Shown here one piece after another: positions 1 to 8,536 of a DNA stretch of 14,787 nt. The position numbers and the translations under genes were made by a program. The DNA is taken from positions 1 to 14,787 of the forward strand of contig JAAMXY010003871.1 of assembly GCA_019677205.1 (NCBI GenBank), written 5' to 3'. The notes under the pieces are model-generated. The model made no database searches. It saw nothing but the letters and a program-made list of their open reading frames with translations, and was not told the origin of the DNA. Position 1 is the first letter of the stretch; every line of letters starts with the position of its first letter. This DNA comes from Pinguiococcus pyrenoidosus. Its lineage: Eukaryota; Sar; Pinguiophyceae; Pinguiochrysidales; Pinguiochrysidaceae.

Positions 1-115
1 CGACGCCATCTTCCTTGTCGGTCTTGTCGCGCACGATTCTGGAGAACTCCTTCACGACGTCGGGGTCCTTGGGCTCTTGCTGCTGCATCTTCTTCTCCTC
101 GTCGGTCATATCCAT
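1..115 (-). CDS. N-terminal 38 codons of an unidentified protein, cut by the window edge
   Basis: Reading leftward from the ATG at 115-113, the frame stays open to the edge, 38 codons plus one base. The peptide is highly charged: it starts Met-Asp-Met-Thr, followed by Asp-Glu-Glu-Lys-Lys, a Gln-Gln-Gln run, Pro-Lys-Asp-Pro-Asp, and an Arg/Lys/Asp-rich end. By my count 33 of the 38 codons end in G or C, like the proven genes here. The opposite-strand frame over the same bases gives a Ser/Phe/Cys-rich peptide, as expected of an antisense shadow. A second in-frame ATG two codons later (109-107) is another possible start. No signal peptide or domain is visible, and I cannot name the protein. It is transcribed divergently from the gene at 1603. 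Confidence 0.55.
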   Translation of the reverse strand, partial: MDMTDEEKKMQQQEPKDPDVVKEFSRIVRDKTDKEDGV

Positions 116-1602
116 GCTTCTATGTGAGAGCGCCGGGCCCGCGAAGAAATCCGAGGAGTCTTGGCAGCACGAAGACGGACTCGCCTGGACTCGACGCAGA
201 CTCGCGAAGAGAGAAGGGCTCTCAACAACTACGCGTGCGAATCGATGTGAAGCTCTGTGGAAGCGCGCGCGGAGAGGGGCGGGACCGCTTATGCGCGGGA
301 TTCAGCGCTTCAGTTCGTGGTGCATTGGGGCGGGACTATGCGAGGATATCTACTTCCTTGGTGGAAGCACCCAACCGCAGCTGTTGCTTGCATGCAGCGG
401 GCATGAAGGACAACAAATGGCTGCAAGGTATGAGGGCAGTGGAGAGGGTCATTGGTGGAATTGAATACTTCGATTGAATCCTTTTTTGGCAATGGGGCCA
501 ACTTCAGGGTTTCTGTGTCCCCGGTTCAAAAACTAAGAAAGCGCTCCTGGAGCTTTTATTCGCGAGTATCGTTAATCTCCTTCAACACGTCGACTGTGAT
601 TCGCCAATGAAGGCCCTAAACCAATGATGATACTCTCCGCAAAGCCGTTTCGAACCGGTTAATCCAATGGGAGCTACCTATATGTATCATCTTCAACCCA
701 TGCCCAACAAACCTGAAACAGGCCAGTCGAGAAAAAATCGGTCGCGGCTTTCGTCTCTCAAGCCGCAAGACACTCGGGCGCTAACAGCTCACATGCACGA
801 ACACAACTTCACACAGGAAACACACAGCGAGTGTTAGTGGGGTATGCTTTCACGCTTGAGATCACGCACCGACCAAGCTAACGCACGTTCTTTGCCCGTG
901 CGGCCGTAATTGACGCCTCAGCCGCGAAGTGGCCCTTCTGATAACGCACGAGATGTGAAGCAAGCATCTTCGTGAGGACATGGCAACTTACCACGTGCAA
1001 CTGGACGGGCATGATCTTTTGCTGACCCAAGCGCATCGATTCGCTCCAGAATGATGCGTTCGACGACACGCACCACCGAGCTCGGCATCCAAAGGAAAAT
1101 CGTCACGCACAGCATGGGCGATGCAGAAGAAAAGGATCGTCAGACCAGAGCCCGCCCATCCATCGCCCTCCAGCTGTTCATTGTGTTCCTCGTGAAGCCC
1201 ACCGTGAGGAGCGAGGCTCTACCGCAGAAGAGAGCGGGAAAAAAGACGAGCACCTCCATGAGACGTTAGCTAACATTGCGTAATAATAACTCTCCTGGCA
1301 CCATTCTGGATGACTACTTGAAAATGCATTTTTGAAATGATAAGATTGAGATAATAGACATGCCGAAGTTTCGTCAAGGTTCCCGCCAAGAGCTCGTTTG
1401 ATCAACGCCGCCTCCAGAGCTTCGTGCGCCGAGTAGTCCGCGATTCCGCCCCGTTCTCACGTCCACCTATCTTCTTAAACGCACCCTCGAGGGATTGTAT
1501 CATCAGCATCTGTCGAGAGAATTCGTGCTCTGGCCTCCCATATCTTCACAAGAGAAGGCCGCATCTTCGCCGGAGAAGCCTGCACCGGTGGCGACTTGAC
1601 CC
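116..1602. other. Divergent intergenic region, no gene recognised
   Basis: These 1.49 kb lie between the starts of the left-edge gene and the RELCH-like gene and should hold both promoters and 5' leaders. Open frames on both strands are short, have no bias toward G/C-ending codons and resemble nothing I know. Three CCAATG motifs cluster at 604-669. The minus strand has one good splice-donor-like string (GTAAGT, about 989-984), but I could not build a convincing gene around it. An in-frame TGA at 1597-1599 closes the frame just before the RELCH-like ATG. No tRNA, rRNA, transposon or long repeat was seen. Confidence 0.6.
604..669 (+). promoter_or_regulatory. Cluster of three CCAAT motifs
   Basis: CCAATG occurs at 604-609, 621-626 and 664-669, the first two followed by A. 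Two inverse copies (ATTGG at 324-328 and 451-455) lie closer to the left-edge gene. In eukaryotes CCAAT is the NF-Y (HAP) site and is common in divergent promoters. Chance alone gives about three such pentamers in a region of this size, so only the tight spacing makes the cluster noteworthy. Confidence 0.2.
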
Positions 1603-4600
1603 ATGATTCGCGAGGATGACATCGCTCGCCGAGTGCAGGAAGTGCTCAGCAGTGCCTCCGTGGGAGGAAATGGCGCACCAGCCTCACCAACGATGTCACA
1701 AGCGAGTCCGCCAAGGCTGCGCGAGGATGGCGCCGAGCTCCGAGTGCAACAAGTGAGGGAGCTGAACCACGTTGCGGAGGTGCTGCTGGACCACGGCTTC
1801 GAGCTGAGCGCTCTGGAGCTTGAGCGGGAGATCAGCGAAAGGTATGGCCCGGCTCACGGGGTGCAAAAGCTCTTGACGTTCCTCCAGAGCAGCATCTTCA
1901 CCGGCGGCAGCTCGAGGAACTTGCAGCTGGACGCCGAAGACGCGGCCCTGACAGACCACCCGGCCCTGGCCCACCTGGATTTCCAGACCACGTCCTTCAG
2001 CGGTCACTGGGAACCGCTGGCAGAGCGCAATGCGCGCATAGCGGTGCTCGAGTACGAGCTGAAGGCCACGCAGGAGAGGATGCACGAGCTGCAGGGCCTC
2101 GTTGGCAAGCCAGGCCAGGCAGCCGTGGCCGCGGAGGACGCGCCAGAGTCTCAGTCACAGGCAGGCGACGGACTGGAAGATGCGGGGCAGCTAACTCCCC
2201 TGGAGGAGCGCATGCTCAACACTCTCGTGATGAACTTCTTGCGAGACCACGGGCACAAACGGGCCGCCGTCGCCTTCGACGACAGTTGTGGTGACTTTGT
2301 TGACGCTGGCGCCGTGACGGGGAACCATAGCTTGCCTGTGCTCTACAAGACCGCCCGCGCACCGTTGGATCAGGTGGAGGACCTCCGGGAAAAGCTTCGA
2401 GAAGCACAGCTGGAGAGTGACGCCAACCTGCGGGAGATCGTGGTGCTGCGGGAGAGGCTCGAAGAGGCGGAGGAACGTACGAGGCGCGCTGAGAACCTCA
2501 CGGTCGCTCCCGAATTGCAGGCTGCACTGGTCCGATACGACCAAGACCGTGCTCGGCGCGATGAACCAGCATGCGCGGACTCCGGCGAGGCCAACCTGGA
2601 TGCTGCAGCTGAGGATCCAGCGAAAGGATCCGCCAGCGCACGCGCTGGGTATCTCTTGCAAGTGGCGGCGGAGTACCTGCCTCCGCTGCTACGGCAGTCG
2701 CCACGCACCGAACGAACAGAAGCTGGAGATCCTTCCGTGGGCACTGGCAGCTCCATGCAGCAGGGCAGCTTCCACACCCGCCACCTGCTTCCGCTCGTGT
2801 TCGCGGCGGTGGCCGACCATGCGGACGAGGCCGTGCGGGCGGCTCTGTTGCAGGCGACTTTGCAGGCGCTGAGCGATCCGTCACCTGCGGATCGACGCGC
2901 GATCTTGGATGAGCTTGACAGGCTTGGACAGAAGCAGGAGCTTCAGCGCACGGTGGAGAACGAGGTCCTGCTGTCCCTCGTGAGCTGGATCACCGCCGAA
3001 GCCGAGAGCATGCGGCTCCTGGTCGTGGATGCGTGCCGGACATTGATTCCGCACGTGTCTCCTGCCTGTCGCGAGGCGCTCATCTTTGCAGTGCTCCGTC
3101 AAGCGATGCGGGACCATCATACTGGTGTTAAGGCTGCCGCCGTGCGGGCGCTCGGTGTGCTTGTTCCTCTGCTCCCTTCGCGGCGTGCTCTGGAGCACGT
3201 CAAGGCAGTTACATGGAGTGCGATAGAAGCTGAGAACTCCCATGTCTCGTCGCGGGGGGTGTCCGAGCTGATGCCTGCGGTTCTCCGATGGTGTGCGTCA
3301 TTGAGCGCGTCGGACGGAGACCAGGCCACCGGCGCCGATCAAGCGGGGCCAGGGAACGCGCAGATTCTGCTGGAGATGGGCGATGACATCCTGCTGCGCT
3401 CGATGAACGCCACCGAGGCCTATGAGGCGAAGCTCCGGCATATCTTTGAGCTTGATCAGGAGGGAGCCGCCATCGGGACAGAGCACACGAGCGAGCTGGC
3501 GCATCAGCTCCACGTTCGGGAAAGCTACTTGCTCGCCCTGGTGCTTGTCCTGGACAGCTTGACAGCAGAAATACGAGCTGCCGCTACCAAGGGTGGCGAA
3601 GAACCAGTCGCTTCGCTGAACGCCATCCTTAGCGGCGAACCTACCAGCGGTCTCGACGCTTCCATGCCGCCCCGAGGCGCATCGCCCATCACTCCCTTGC
3701 GCTGGCTTTGCCGTCGGGCGATTCCGTACGTGGTAGCGTTGGCCGAAAGGGTTGGCCTGGATGATGAGTTGGCGAAGAGCGCTTACGCAGCGCCGGGGAC
3801 GCATATGGAAAGGTCATTGGAAGGCACGCCAAAGCTCTCCCCTGGGTTAGAAGCGATTTGTGCAGCAACGAAGATGACCGCGCAACGCCTGGGTGCGGCT
3901 TTCACAGCGTTGATTCTCGTTCCGCTGCTGCTGCGCTCTGCACAAGCGCTTCTTCCGACGGCGTCCGACGGAGATGCGAGCGGCGGTCAGGCGGAAGCCC
4001 AGGGAGGCAGCTCGAGCGACCGGTTCTTTGCCGAGTCGTGGCTGCAGGTGCTGGAAGACCTCCAGTCAACGCCCGAGTCCAATGCTCTGGCGCTGGAATC
4101 AGGCGGCGGAAGCAAGCAGGTGTCCCTCTCCGAGCGGGACTTTGCGACTCTCGGGGCAGTGCTGGAAACAGCGGCTTCCACTGAAGGACAACCAGGAGCT
4201 GCAGGAAACCCGGCAGGACGCTCCGTCTCGTACGTGGCTTTCCTCGAGTCGCTCTTGCAGGTCACAAGGAACGCCTCGGCGATGCTGCAGACGGAGGGCT
4301 GTATGAACTTCTCCGGCAGATCCAACACAAGGGCATACGCGGTCTTGGCGTTGTCTTTCCAGGGGACTTTGCCGGCGTTCCCGGAGGACTCGGCCCTGTC
4401 GCAGATCCTTCTCAAGGCAGCAGTAAGAGCTCTCATCAATCCGCCAAGTGAGGCGGGGCAAGCGCCAAGGGGCGAGGTCGTGGTGCCGGCAATCGAAGCG
4501 AGTGTCGCCGAATCGTTGGCGAGGGCTGTCGCGGCTGCTCTTCGCGGAGGCCTGCCGGAGTACACGGCTCCTTCGCAGAGCGCGGAGCCAGAGGCGCAGC

Positions 4601-5793
4601 ACGCTGGAAAGATCCACTGGAGTCGACAGTCCAGTTGGGTGCACAGTAGTCTCACGGCTTTGTGGGAGCTGGTCGCGGAGGAGACTGAGGTGGAAGCCGA
4701 ACTTGAAGAACAGCACAACAACGAATGGAAGAAAGCGCTGAGCAAGGACCTCGACGACGTTGACGACGACGCGTCGGAGGACTCGGAAGATGGGGAGGAG
4801 GAAGAGGGTGACCCAGTCAAGGGAGAAGCCGCCGGGAAGGCCTCGGTGCCAGACCGTCCGCTGGAGGACGGCTTCAGCGCTTACGATGACCTTGACGCTC
4901 TCGCTGCCGAAGAAGACGAGGACAGCCCCAAGGCGGCCACCGATGATAGGAACAAGCACGGCAGCCCCCGTCCAGCGCCGGCGCCCCTCCTCGTCCCAAT
5001 TCGTCGCTCGGAAGCACAGTGGGACCCCGATGGACCCCTTGGCTTCCTCGGGAGGGTGTTCACAGCCTTAGTCCCTCTGCTGCCAGCGACCTTAGTCTCC
5101 AAGCGGCTCTTGCCCGCTCTCTTCATGCTGACCGAGCCGCGTCCCATCCGTGGCGCGCGATCGGGCCGGTTTGGCTGGCAGCTCCTCCTTCAGCGATACA
5201 CGACGTGTGCCTTGGGCTTGGCGGGAGCCCTGATCCACGTCACGATGCTCCCGGAGCCGACTCGAGAGGAAGTGCTCAATCGATTGGAGATGATCTTGGG
5301 GGTGACGGGTGGAAACGGGATGGGCCGGGGCGGATGGCCCCTGCCTGCCAGCTGCTACATCATCGTGAGAGTGCTCGGCAAGATCGGATTCGTCGCCAGC
5401 ATGAAGGGAAACCCTCTCGGCGTGGCCTTGCTCAACAGCGTAGCTCGGTCGCTCCTGCCGATAACGTCCGTATCTGAGGAGCACTTCGAGAAGCACGCTT
5501 CGACTCTGACCAGGATCGTGGTTGCGATGCGACGCTGTGCGACGCGCCTTGAGGCCCAAGAGACCCTGGTGGAGCTGAGCGAGCTGGAGCGGAGGTTGGA
5601 TGTGCTGGATGCCGACTCGCTCGCTGATGAAGGCACTGCGGCGAGGCAGGCCTTGGGGAGCGAGGCTCTGGAGGAGCGATCCTCAGAATCCGTGCGAGCC
5701 TCTCTGGGACACGCGTTCGAGGGCTTCCGCACGTCGCTCTCTGGCATGGGCAACATGAGTCTCTTTCCCTCCAAAGAAGAAGAAGGGAACTGA
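1603..5793 (+). CDS. RELCH: RELCH-like LisH / coiled-coil / HEAT-repeat protein (1396 aa)
   Basis: A single uninterrupted frame. An in-frame TGA two codons upstream (1597-1599) supports this ATG. A LisH-like helix pair lies at about residues 50-80, a short coiled coil at 142-167, a second, clearer LisH motif at 200-227 (Leu-Glu-Glu-Arg, then an Asn-Phe-Leu-Arg-Asp-His-Gly core), and a heptad-rich coiled coil at 254-300. HEAT-like alpha-helical repeats are clearest at about 395-568, and more helical sequence runs to the C terminus. An acidic Asp/Glu stretch sits near 1027-1073. This order matches animal RELCH (KIAA1468, about 1200 aa), which binds Rab11 and OSBP and helps move sterol from recycling endosomes to the trans-Golgi. 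The same role here is inference. There are no membrane segments. A different LisH-HEAT scaffold is the main alternative. Confidence 0.85.
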   Translation: MIREDDIARRVQEVLSSASVGGNGAPASPTMSQASPPRLREDGAELRVQQVRELNHVAEVLLDHGFELSALELEREISERYGPAHGVQKLLTFLQSSIFTGGSSRNLQLDAEDAALTDHPALAHLDFQTTSFSGHWEPLAERNARIAVLEYELKATQERMHELQGLVGKPGQAAVAAEDAPESQSQAGDGLEDAGQLTPLEERMLNTLVMNFLRDHGHKRAAVAFDDSCGDFVDAGAVTGNHSLPVLYKTARAPLDQVEDLREKLREAQLESDANLREIVVLRERLEEAEERTRRAENLTVAPELQAALVRYDQDRARRDEPACADSGEANLDAAAEDPAKGSASARAGYLLQVAAEYLPPLLRQSPRTERTEAGDPSVGTGSSMQQGSFHTRHLLPLVFAAVADHADEAVRAALLQATLQALSDPSPADRRAILDELDRLGQKQELQRTVENEVLLSLVSWITAEAESMRLLVVDACRTLIPHVSPACREALIFAVLRQAMRDHHTGVKAAAVRALGVLVPLLPSRRALEHVKAVTWSAIEAENSHVSSRGVSELMPAVLRWCASLSASDGDQATGADQAGPGNAQILLEMGDDILLRSMNATEAYEAKLRHIFELDQEGAAIGTEHTSELAHQLHVRESYLLALVLVLDSLTAEIRAAATKGGEEPVASLNAILSGEPTSGLDASMPPRGASPITPLRWLCRRAIPYVVALAERVGLDDELAKSAYAAPGTHMERSLEGTPKLSPGLEAICAATKMTAQRLGAAFTALILVPLLLRSAQALLPTASDGDASGGQAEAQGGSSSDRFFAESWLQVLEDLQSTPESNALALESGGGSKQVSLSERDFATLGAVLETAASTEGQPGAAGNPAGRSVSYVAFLESLLQVTRNASAMLQTEGCMNFSGRSNTRAYAVLALSFQGTLPAFPEDSALSQILLKAAVRALINPPSEAGQAPRGEVVVPAIEASVAESLARAVAAALRGGLPEYTAPSQSAEPEAQHAGKIHWSRQSSWVHSSLTALWELVAEETEVEAELEEQHNNEWKKALSKDLDDVDDDASEDSEDGEEEEGDPVKGEAAGKASVPDRPLEDGFSAYDDLDALAAEEDEDSPKAATDDRNKHGSPRPAPAPLLVPIRRSEAQWDPDGPLGFLGRVFTALVPLLPATLVSKRLLPALFMLTEPRPIRGARSGRFGWQLLLQRYTTCALGLAGALIHVTMLPEPTREEVLNRLEMILGVTGGNGMGRGGWPLPASCYIIVRVLGKIGFVASMKGNPLGVALLNSVARSLLPITSVSEEHFEKHASTLTRIVVAMRRCATRLEAQETLVELSELERRLDVLDADSLADEGTAARQALGSEALEERSSESVRASLGHAFEGFRTSLSGMGNMSLFPSKEEEGN

Positions 5794-6051
5794 GGTCGTG
5801 GAACGCGGACCACGGGTTGTGGAAGCTAGCGGCGACGGGTCTCTCCAAACGCTGTCCCGAAAACCAAGGTTCTTCTGGGGGATGCGTCAAGCGTCTTGGC
5901 GGGGTAAGGGTGGAAGGCAGCTGGCTCTACCATGAGTCTCTCTATCATGGGTCTCCCCATCGGCTCTCATTTGGTGCCTCCGATGCTGTGTGGTTCTCAC
6001 ATGAGCTGCCCATGACCCTTAGACTCAACTCCGCGTGGAGATCCGCGGGCG

Positions 6052-7355
6052 TTAGGAAATCACGAGGTTTCTTTCGCCGTAGCCGAAGGAGGCCTTCTGC
6101 TCGTTGAAGAGAGCTTCGAGCCTCTCTAGGTAAATCGCGTGATACTTTCGGACTTCCGCACGGAACGACTCCTTTTCGGCGTCGGTCGCGTTCGCGCTTG
6201 GCTTTGTTCGCTGCGGCACGTCGATTGGATCCCCGAAGACGATCGTGAGCTTGACCTTCCGCGGGCAGAGAAACACATCTCCCCAGAAGAGGTTGATGCA
6301 AACCTGCATCCTCTTCTGCAGGAATTTCCTGATTCCGTAGAACGCGTTGCTGGTGTAGTAGAGATCACTCTCGCCGAAGACGTACGCAGGGACGAGCTTG
6401 GCGCCTAGCGCAGTGCATGAGACGCAGTGAGCTTTGTGTTGCAGAGGAATGAAGAAGACAAGAAGCTTCTTGGCGTCGCCGCTTGCATGTACCATGCTCC
6501 AGCGCCAGGCTGACGAAGCCCAGGCGTTGTTTGATGTAGATCCGTTCCTCTCCGAACGTGGTGTCCAGCTGCTCCGCCTCGCCTCCGGGCACGACGACCA
6601 CCGAGCGTCCGCGGCTCAGGAGCTTCTTGAAGGTCTGGCGACTCGCATCGACGCATCCCGTCCAGAGAGCCATCTCGCGCACGAGGGGAATCTGGAAGAG
6701 AACCGACGCCGCCACGGTGCGCCACCCGCGACTCTTGACCATGGCCGGGAAGGAGTCGTAGAACATCCCTTCCATGAGCACCTAGTCACGCACCGCATTC
6801 AGAGATGCGCAAGAAGGGTGTAAAGACTCTGGAGGCACCAACCCTAAAGTCCGAAGAAACGCCGTGCGGGTGAAGCCCGAAGACATACGCTGCAGTTGGG
6901 CTTGATTGAAGGAAGCGGGTCATCTCGCGCTCCTCGAGCTTGCCGGACTTGGGAAGCTGGATGCTCATGTCGAAGTACGCGCGGTTCATCTTGAACAGGG
7001 GAAAATGCTGCGCGAAGCGCTTCCAAGGATTTCCTTGACGCCCGCCACAGTCCGTCAAGAGAGATATCCACGCGATTTCCAAAGATCTTCTCGCGAAGGC
7101 CGTCGTACCATCTGCTTTCTCCGGCGACGCCATGGCGTTGAAGAGGTAGTAGGCCGCCACTAGCGGTGCGGCGATGAGTGCGAAGGGCTTCGTGACGCAC
7201 GCGTAGAAAATCGCCAAGGGAGACAGCACAAACAGGATGATATCTGCGCGTGAAGGGACAGTCAAGGGGCGCTGTGGCTGAACTCCAGCAGGTGGTAGAC
7301 CTGTCCACAGGAACGTACAGGTGGCGTTGTTCCACACGGCCACGCGGAGCTCCAT
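6052..7355 (-). CDS. DGAT2: DGAT2-family diacylglycerol/monoacylglycerol acyltransferase, spliced gene
   Basis: Predicted ER enzyme transferring an acyl group from acyl-CoA to diacylglycerol, the last step of triacylglycerol synthesis. My model joins exons 7355-7319, 7243-7109, 7033-6861, 6781-6493 and 6404-6052 into 328 codons, a usual DGAT2 length. Near the N terminus is a hydrophobic stretch (Ile-Ile-Leu-Phe-Val-Leu start) typical of the family's membrane hairpin. The active-site motif His-Pro-His-Gly is at residues 112-115, exactly at an exon end. Pro-Gly-Gly-Glu-Ala-Glu follows at about 180, then Gly-Phe-Val-Ser-Leu-Ala-Leu and Val-Pro-Ala-Tyr-Val-Phe-Gly-Glu across the last junction, and a C-terminal Gly-Asp-Pro-Ile-Asp-Val-Pro. 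The start is uncertain: an upstream ATG at 7498 could be joined by a further 62-base intron (about 7422-7361), adding 27 residues. Substrate choice (DGAT, MGAT or wax synthase) cannot be told from sequence. The gene is convergent with the RELCH-like gene. Confidence 0.9.
6405..6492 (-). other. DGAT2 gene intron (88 nt)
   Basis: On the minus strand the intron opens GTACATGC and closes GCGCTAG. Removing it joins the Leu-Ala-Leu-Glu-His of one frame to the Gly-Ala-Lys-Leu-Val-Pro of another, restoring a conserved DGAT2 block. Length is not a multiple of three (phase 1), so splicing is required. A CTCAC branch-point-like string lies upstream of the acceptor. Confidence 0.9.
6782..6860 (-). other. 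DGAT2 gene intron (79 nt)
   Basis: It starts GTTTCTTC directly after the Gly codon of His-Pro-His-Gly and ends GACTAG before Val-Leu-Met-Glu-Gly. The unspliced frame reaches a TGA at the intron's 3' end. Splicing is phase 0 and restores the family's HPHG-Val-Leu sequence. Confidence 0.88.
7034..7108 (-). other. Probable in-frame DGAT2 intron (75 nt)
   Basis: It starts GTACGACG, ends CGTCAAG and has a CTTGAC branch-like string. It is 75 nt long with no in-frame stop, so it could also be translated as 25 extra residues. Removal gives Lys-Ala-Asp-Gly-Asn-Pro-Trp-Lys-Arg-Phe, which fits the Gly-x-Pro-Trp region of DGAT2 proteins better than the unspliced reading. Confidence 0.6.
7244..7318 (-). 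other. Probable in-frame DGAT2 intron (75 nt)
   Basis: The donor is GTACGTTC and the acceptor CACGCGCAG, with CTTGACTG and a pyrimidine run between. It is also 75 nt with no in-frame stop. Removing it joins Asn-Asn-Ala-Thr to Tyr-Ile-Ile-Leu-Phe and makes the membrane segment continuous, dropping a Pro-rich stretch that would be unusual there. Confidence 0.6.
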
Positions 7356-7629
7356 CTCGCTGTAGAGTGCCGCAGCGCGCGAGGCAGCCGACAGCGCAGC
7401 AGTGGTGTAGAATGGCGGCACAAAGCGGCGTGTGTTTCGCTCTTCATCTGGTCCGCTTGGGATTCTGGCGTCTTGTCTTCATTCTTCACTTCCTTCATGC
7501 CTCTCTTGATTTCATCCTTCCTTCGTACTTTGCGTACTTTGCCTACTTCGCTCCTTTGCCTCCTGCCTCCTTCGGCTGCTTTGCTTCCTTTGCACGGCTA
7601 TGGCATCCCAAGACCTACTCGGGTGGAAG

Positions 7630-7660
7630 TACTTCAGTACCGAACCGCGATACTGAAGTA
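7630..7660. repeat. Perfect 10-bp inverted repeat
   Basis: TACTTCAGTA at 7630-7639 and its exact reverse complement TACTGAAGTA at 7651-7660 flank an 11-base spacer. It could be a dimeric transcription-factor site or an RNA hairpin in the DGAT2 leader. The two centres are 21 bp apart, two helical turns, so both half-sites would face the same side of the DNA. Confidence 0.6.
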
Positions 7661-7825
7661 GCCGATAACGCAGAGGTTCTCCGAAAACGAGCAAGGCCAT
7701 ACGATCGCCTTGGGTCGGCGGCTTCGAGAACCTAACCGAACAACTTGAAACGGCTGAGTTCGATTTCTCCTAAAAATCAGAGGTTGTCTTCGTATTTGAT
7801 ATTTTGAAGGCATCATCCATCTGTC

Positions 7826-7833
7826 CCACGTGG
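7826..7833. promoter_or_regulatory. CCACGTGG palindrome (E-box/G-box core)
   Basis: This contains CACGTG (7827-7832), the core bound by bHLH and bZIP factors in many eukaryotes. It lies between two divergent genes. Function is inferred only from motif and position; a chance occurrence is quite possible. Confidence 0.2.
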
Positions 7834-8536
7834 CAACACAAAAAGCAGCGGCGCGGCGGAAGCACGGCCTTCTGCTGAGGCATTTCAAATTCTACAAAAT
7901 CAGAAATTCCTCTTTTCAGAAAAGTCATTCCTAGCTTTGTCGGCTCTGTGAGTTTACGGGCGACGCTCAAGTCTCGCGAACCGAGGCGTGGTTTCGCGTG
8001 TCGCTCAGCGCAGTTTCGTGGTGCATTCCGTCCGGTCCTGCCCCGACCGCCTCGGATAAGCCACAGCTCGGTGTCGGGCGAAGAAGCGGTCGATTTCGTG
8101 CCGAAACCAAGGAGAGCGCGCGCAATGCCTGTCCAGCGACTTGAATGACCTAGAGGGCTCGAAAGTCGACATCTCGCAGTTTTCCACGGCGGACGCAGAA
8201 AGCTTCGACGGCACTCCCGGTATCTCCAAGGTAGTGTAAGAAAGCGTTTCGAGGCAGCGCGACGCGTTTCCGTGCAGAACTGCGCGAGAGCTGTGGCGTT
8301 CCCTCTAAGCTGGCATAGTACAGCTGAGCCGGAACAGGAATTGGGTCGGGCTCGGTCCGAAAAGTCCCGTAGGGGCCTTGAGGGCCTCAGTTTCGCGGCG
8401 CCTCGCCGCCCGAGGCATGGGGGAATGTCGGTCAATGGCCTAACAATTGCTCGACCCACCAGGCGTGCTCTTTCGGCGAGGAGAGAGCCTAGTTGCCTCG
8501 GGGCGAGGTCGGTACCTGCGTTGATTCCTGCGGGAG

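Larger units (their letters stand above)
7356..8536. other. Divergent intergenic region between DGAT2 and the acetyltransferase gene
   Basis: About 1.2 kb should hold both promoters and leaders, and possibly an upstream DGAT2 exon (7498-7423). Contents: a pyrimidine-rich stretch at 7484-7592 with several TACTTTGC/CTTTGC repeats, a perfect 10-bp inverted repeat at 7630-7660, an A/T-richer segment at 7740-7930, a CCACGTGG palindrome at 7826-7833, and two out-of-frame ATGs at 8417 and 8425 just before the acetyltransferase start. Longer open frames here on either strand look non-coding (Arg/Ser/Pro-rich, no motifs). No TATA box or RNA gene was recognised. Confidence 0.6.

Noticed and set aside
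300-330. Shared string TCGTGGTGCATT here and near 8014, as a common promoter element
   Set aside because: Exact 12-base matches are expected several times by chance in a window of this size.
640-665. GTTTCGAACC string resembling a tRNA T-loop
   Set aside because: The flanking bases do not form a five-pair T stem, and I saw no anticodon arm or acceptor pairing at the right distances.
878-1405. Possible minus-strand spliced gene with a GTAAGT donor
   Set aside because: The candidate pieces lack codon bias and recognisable motifs, and no acceptor gave a convincing protein.
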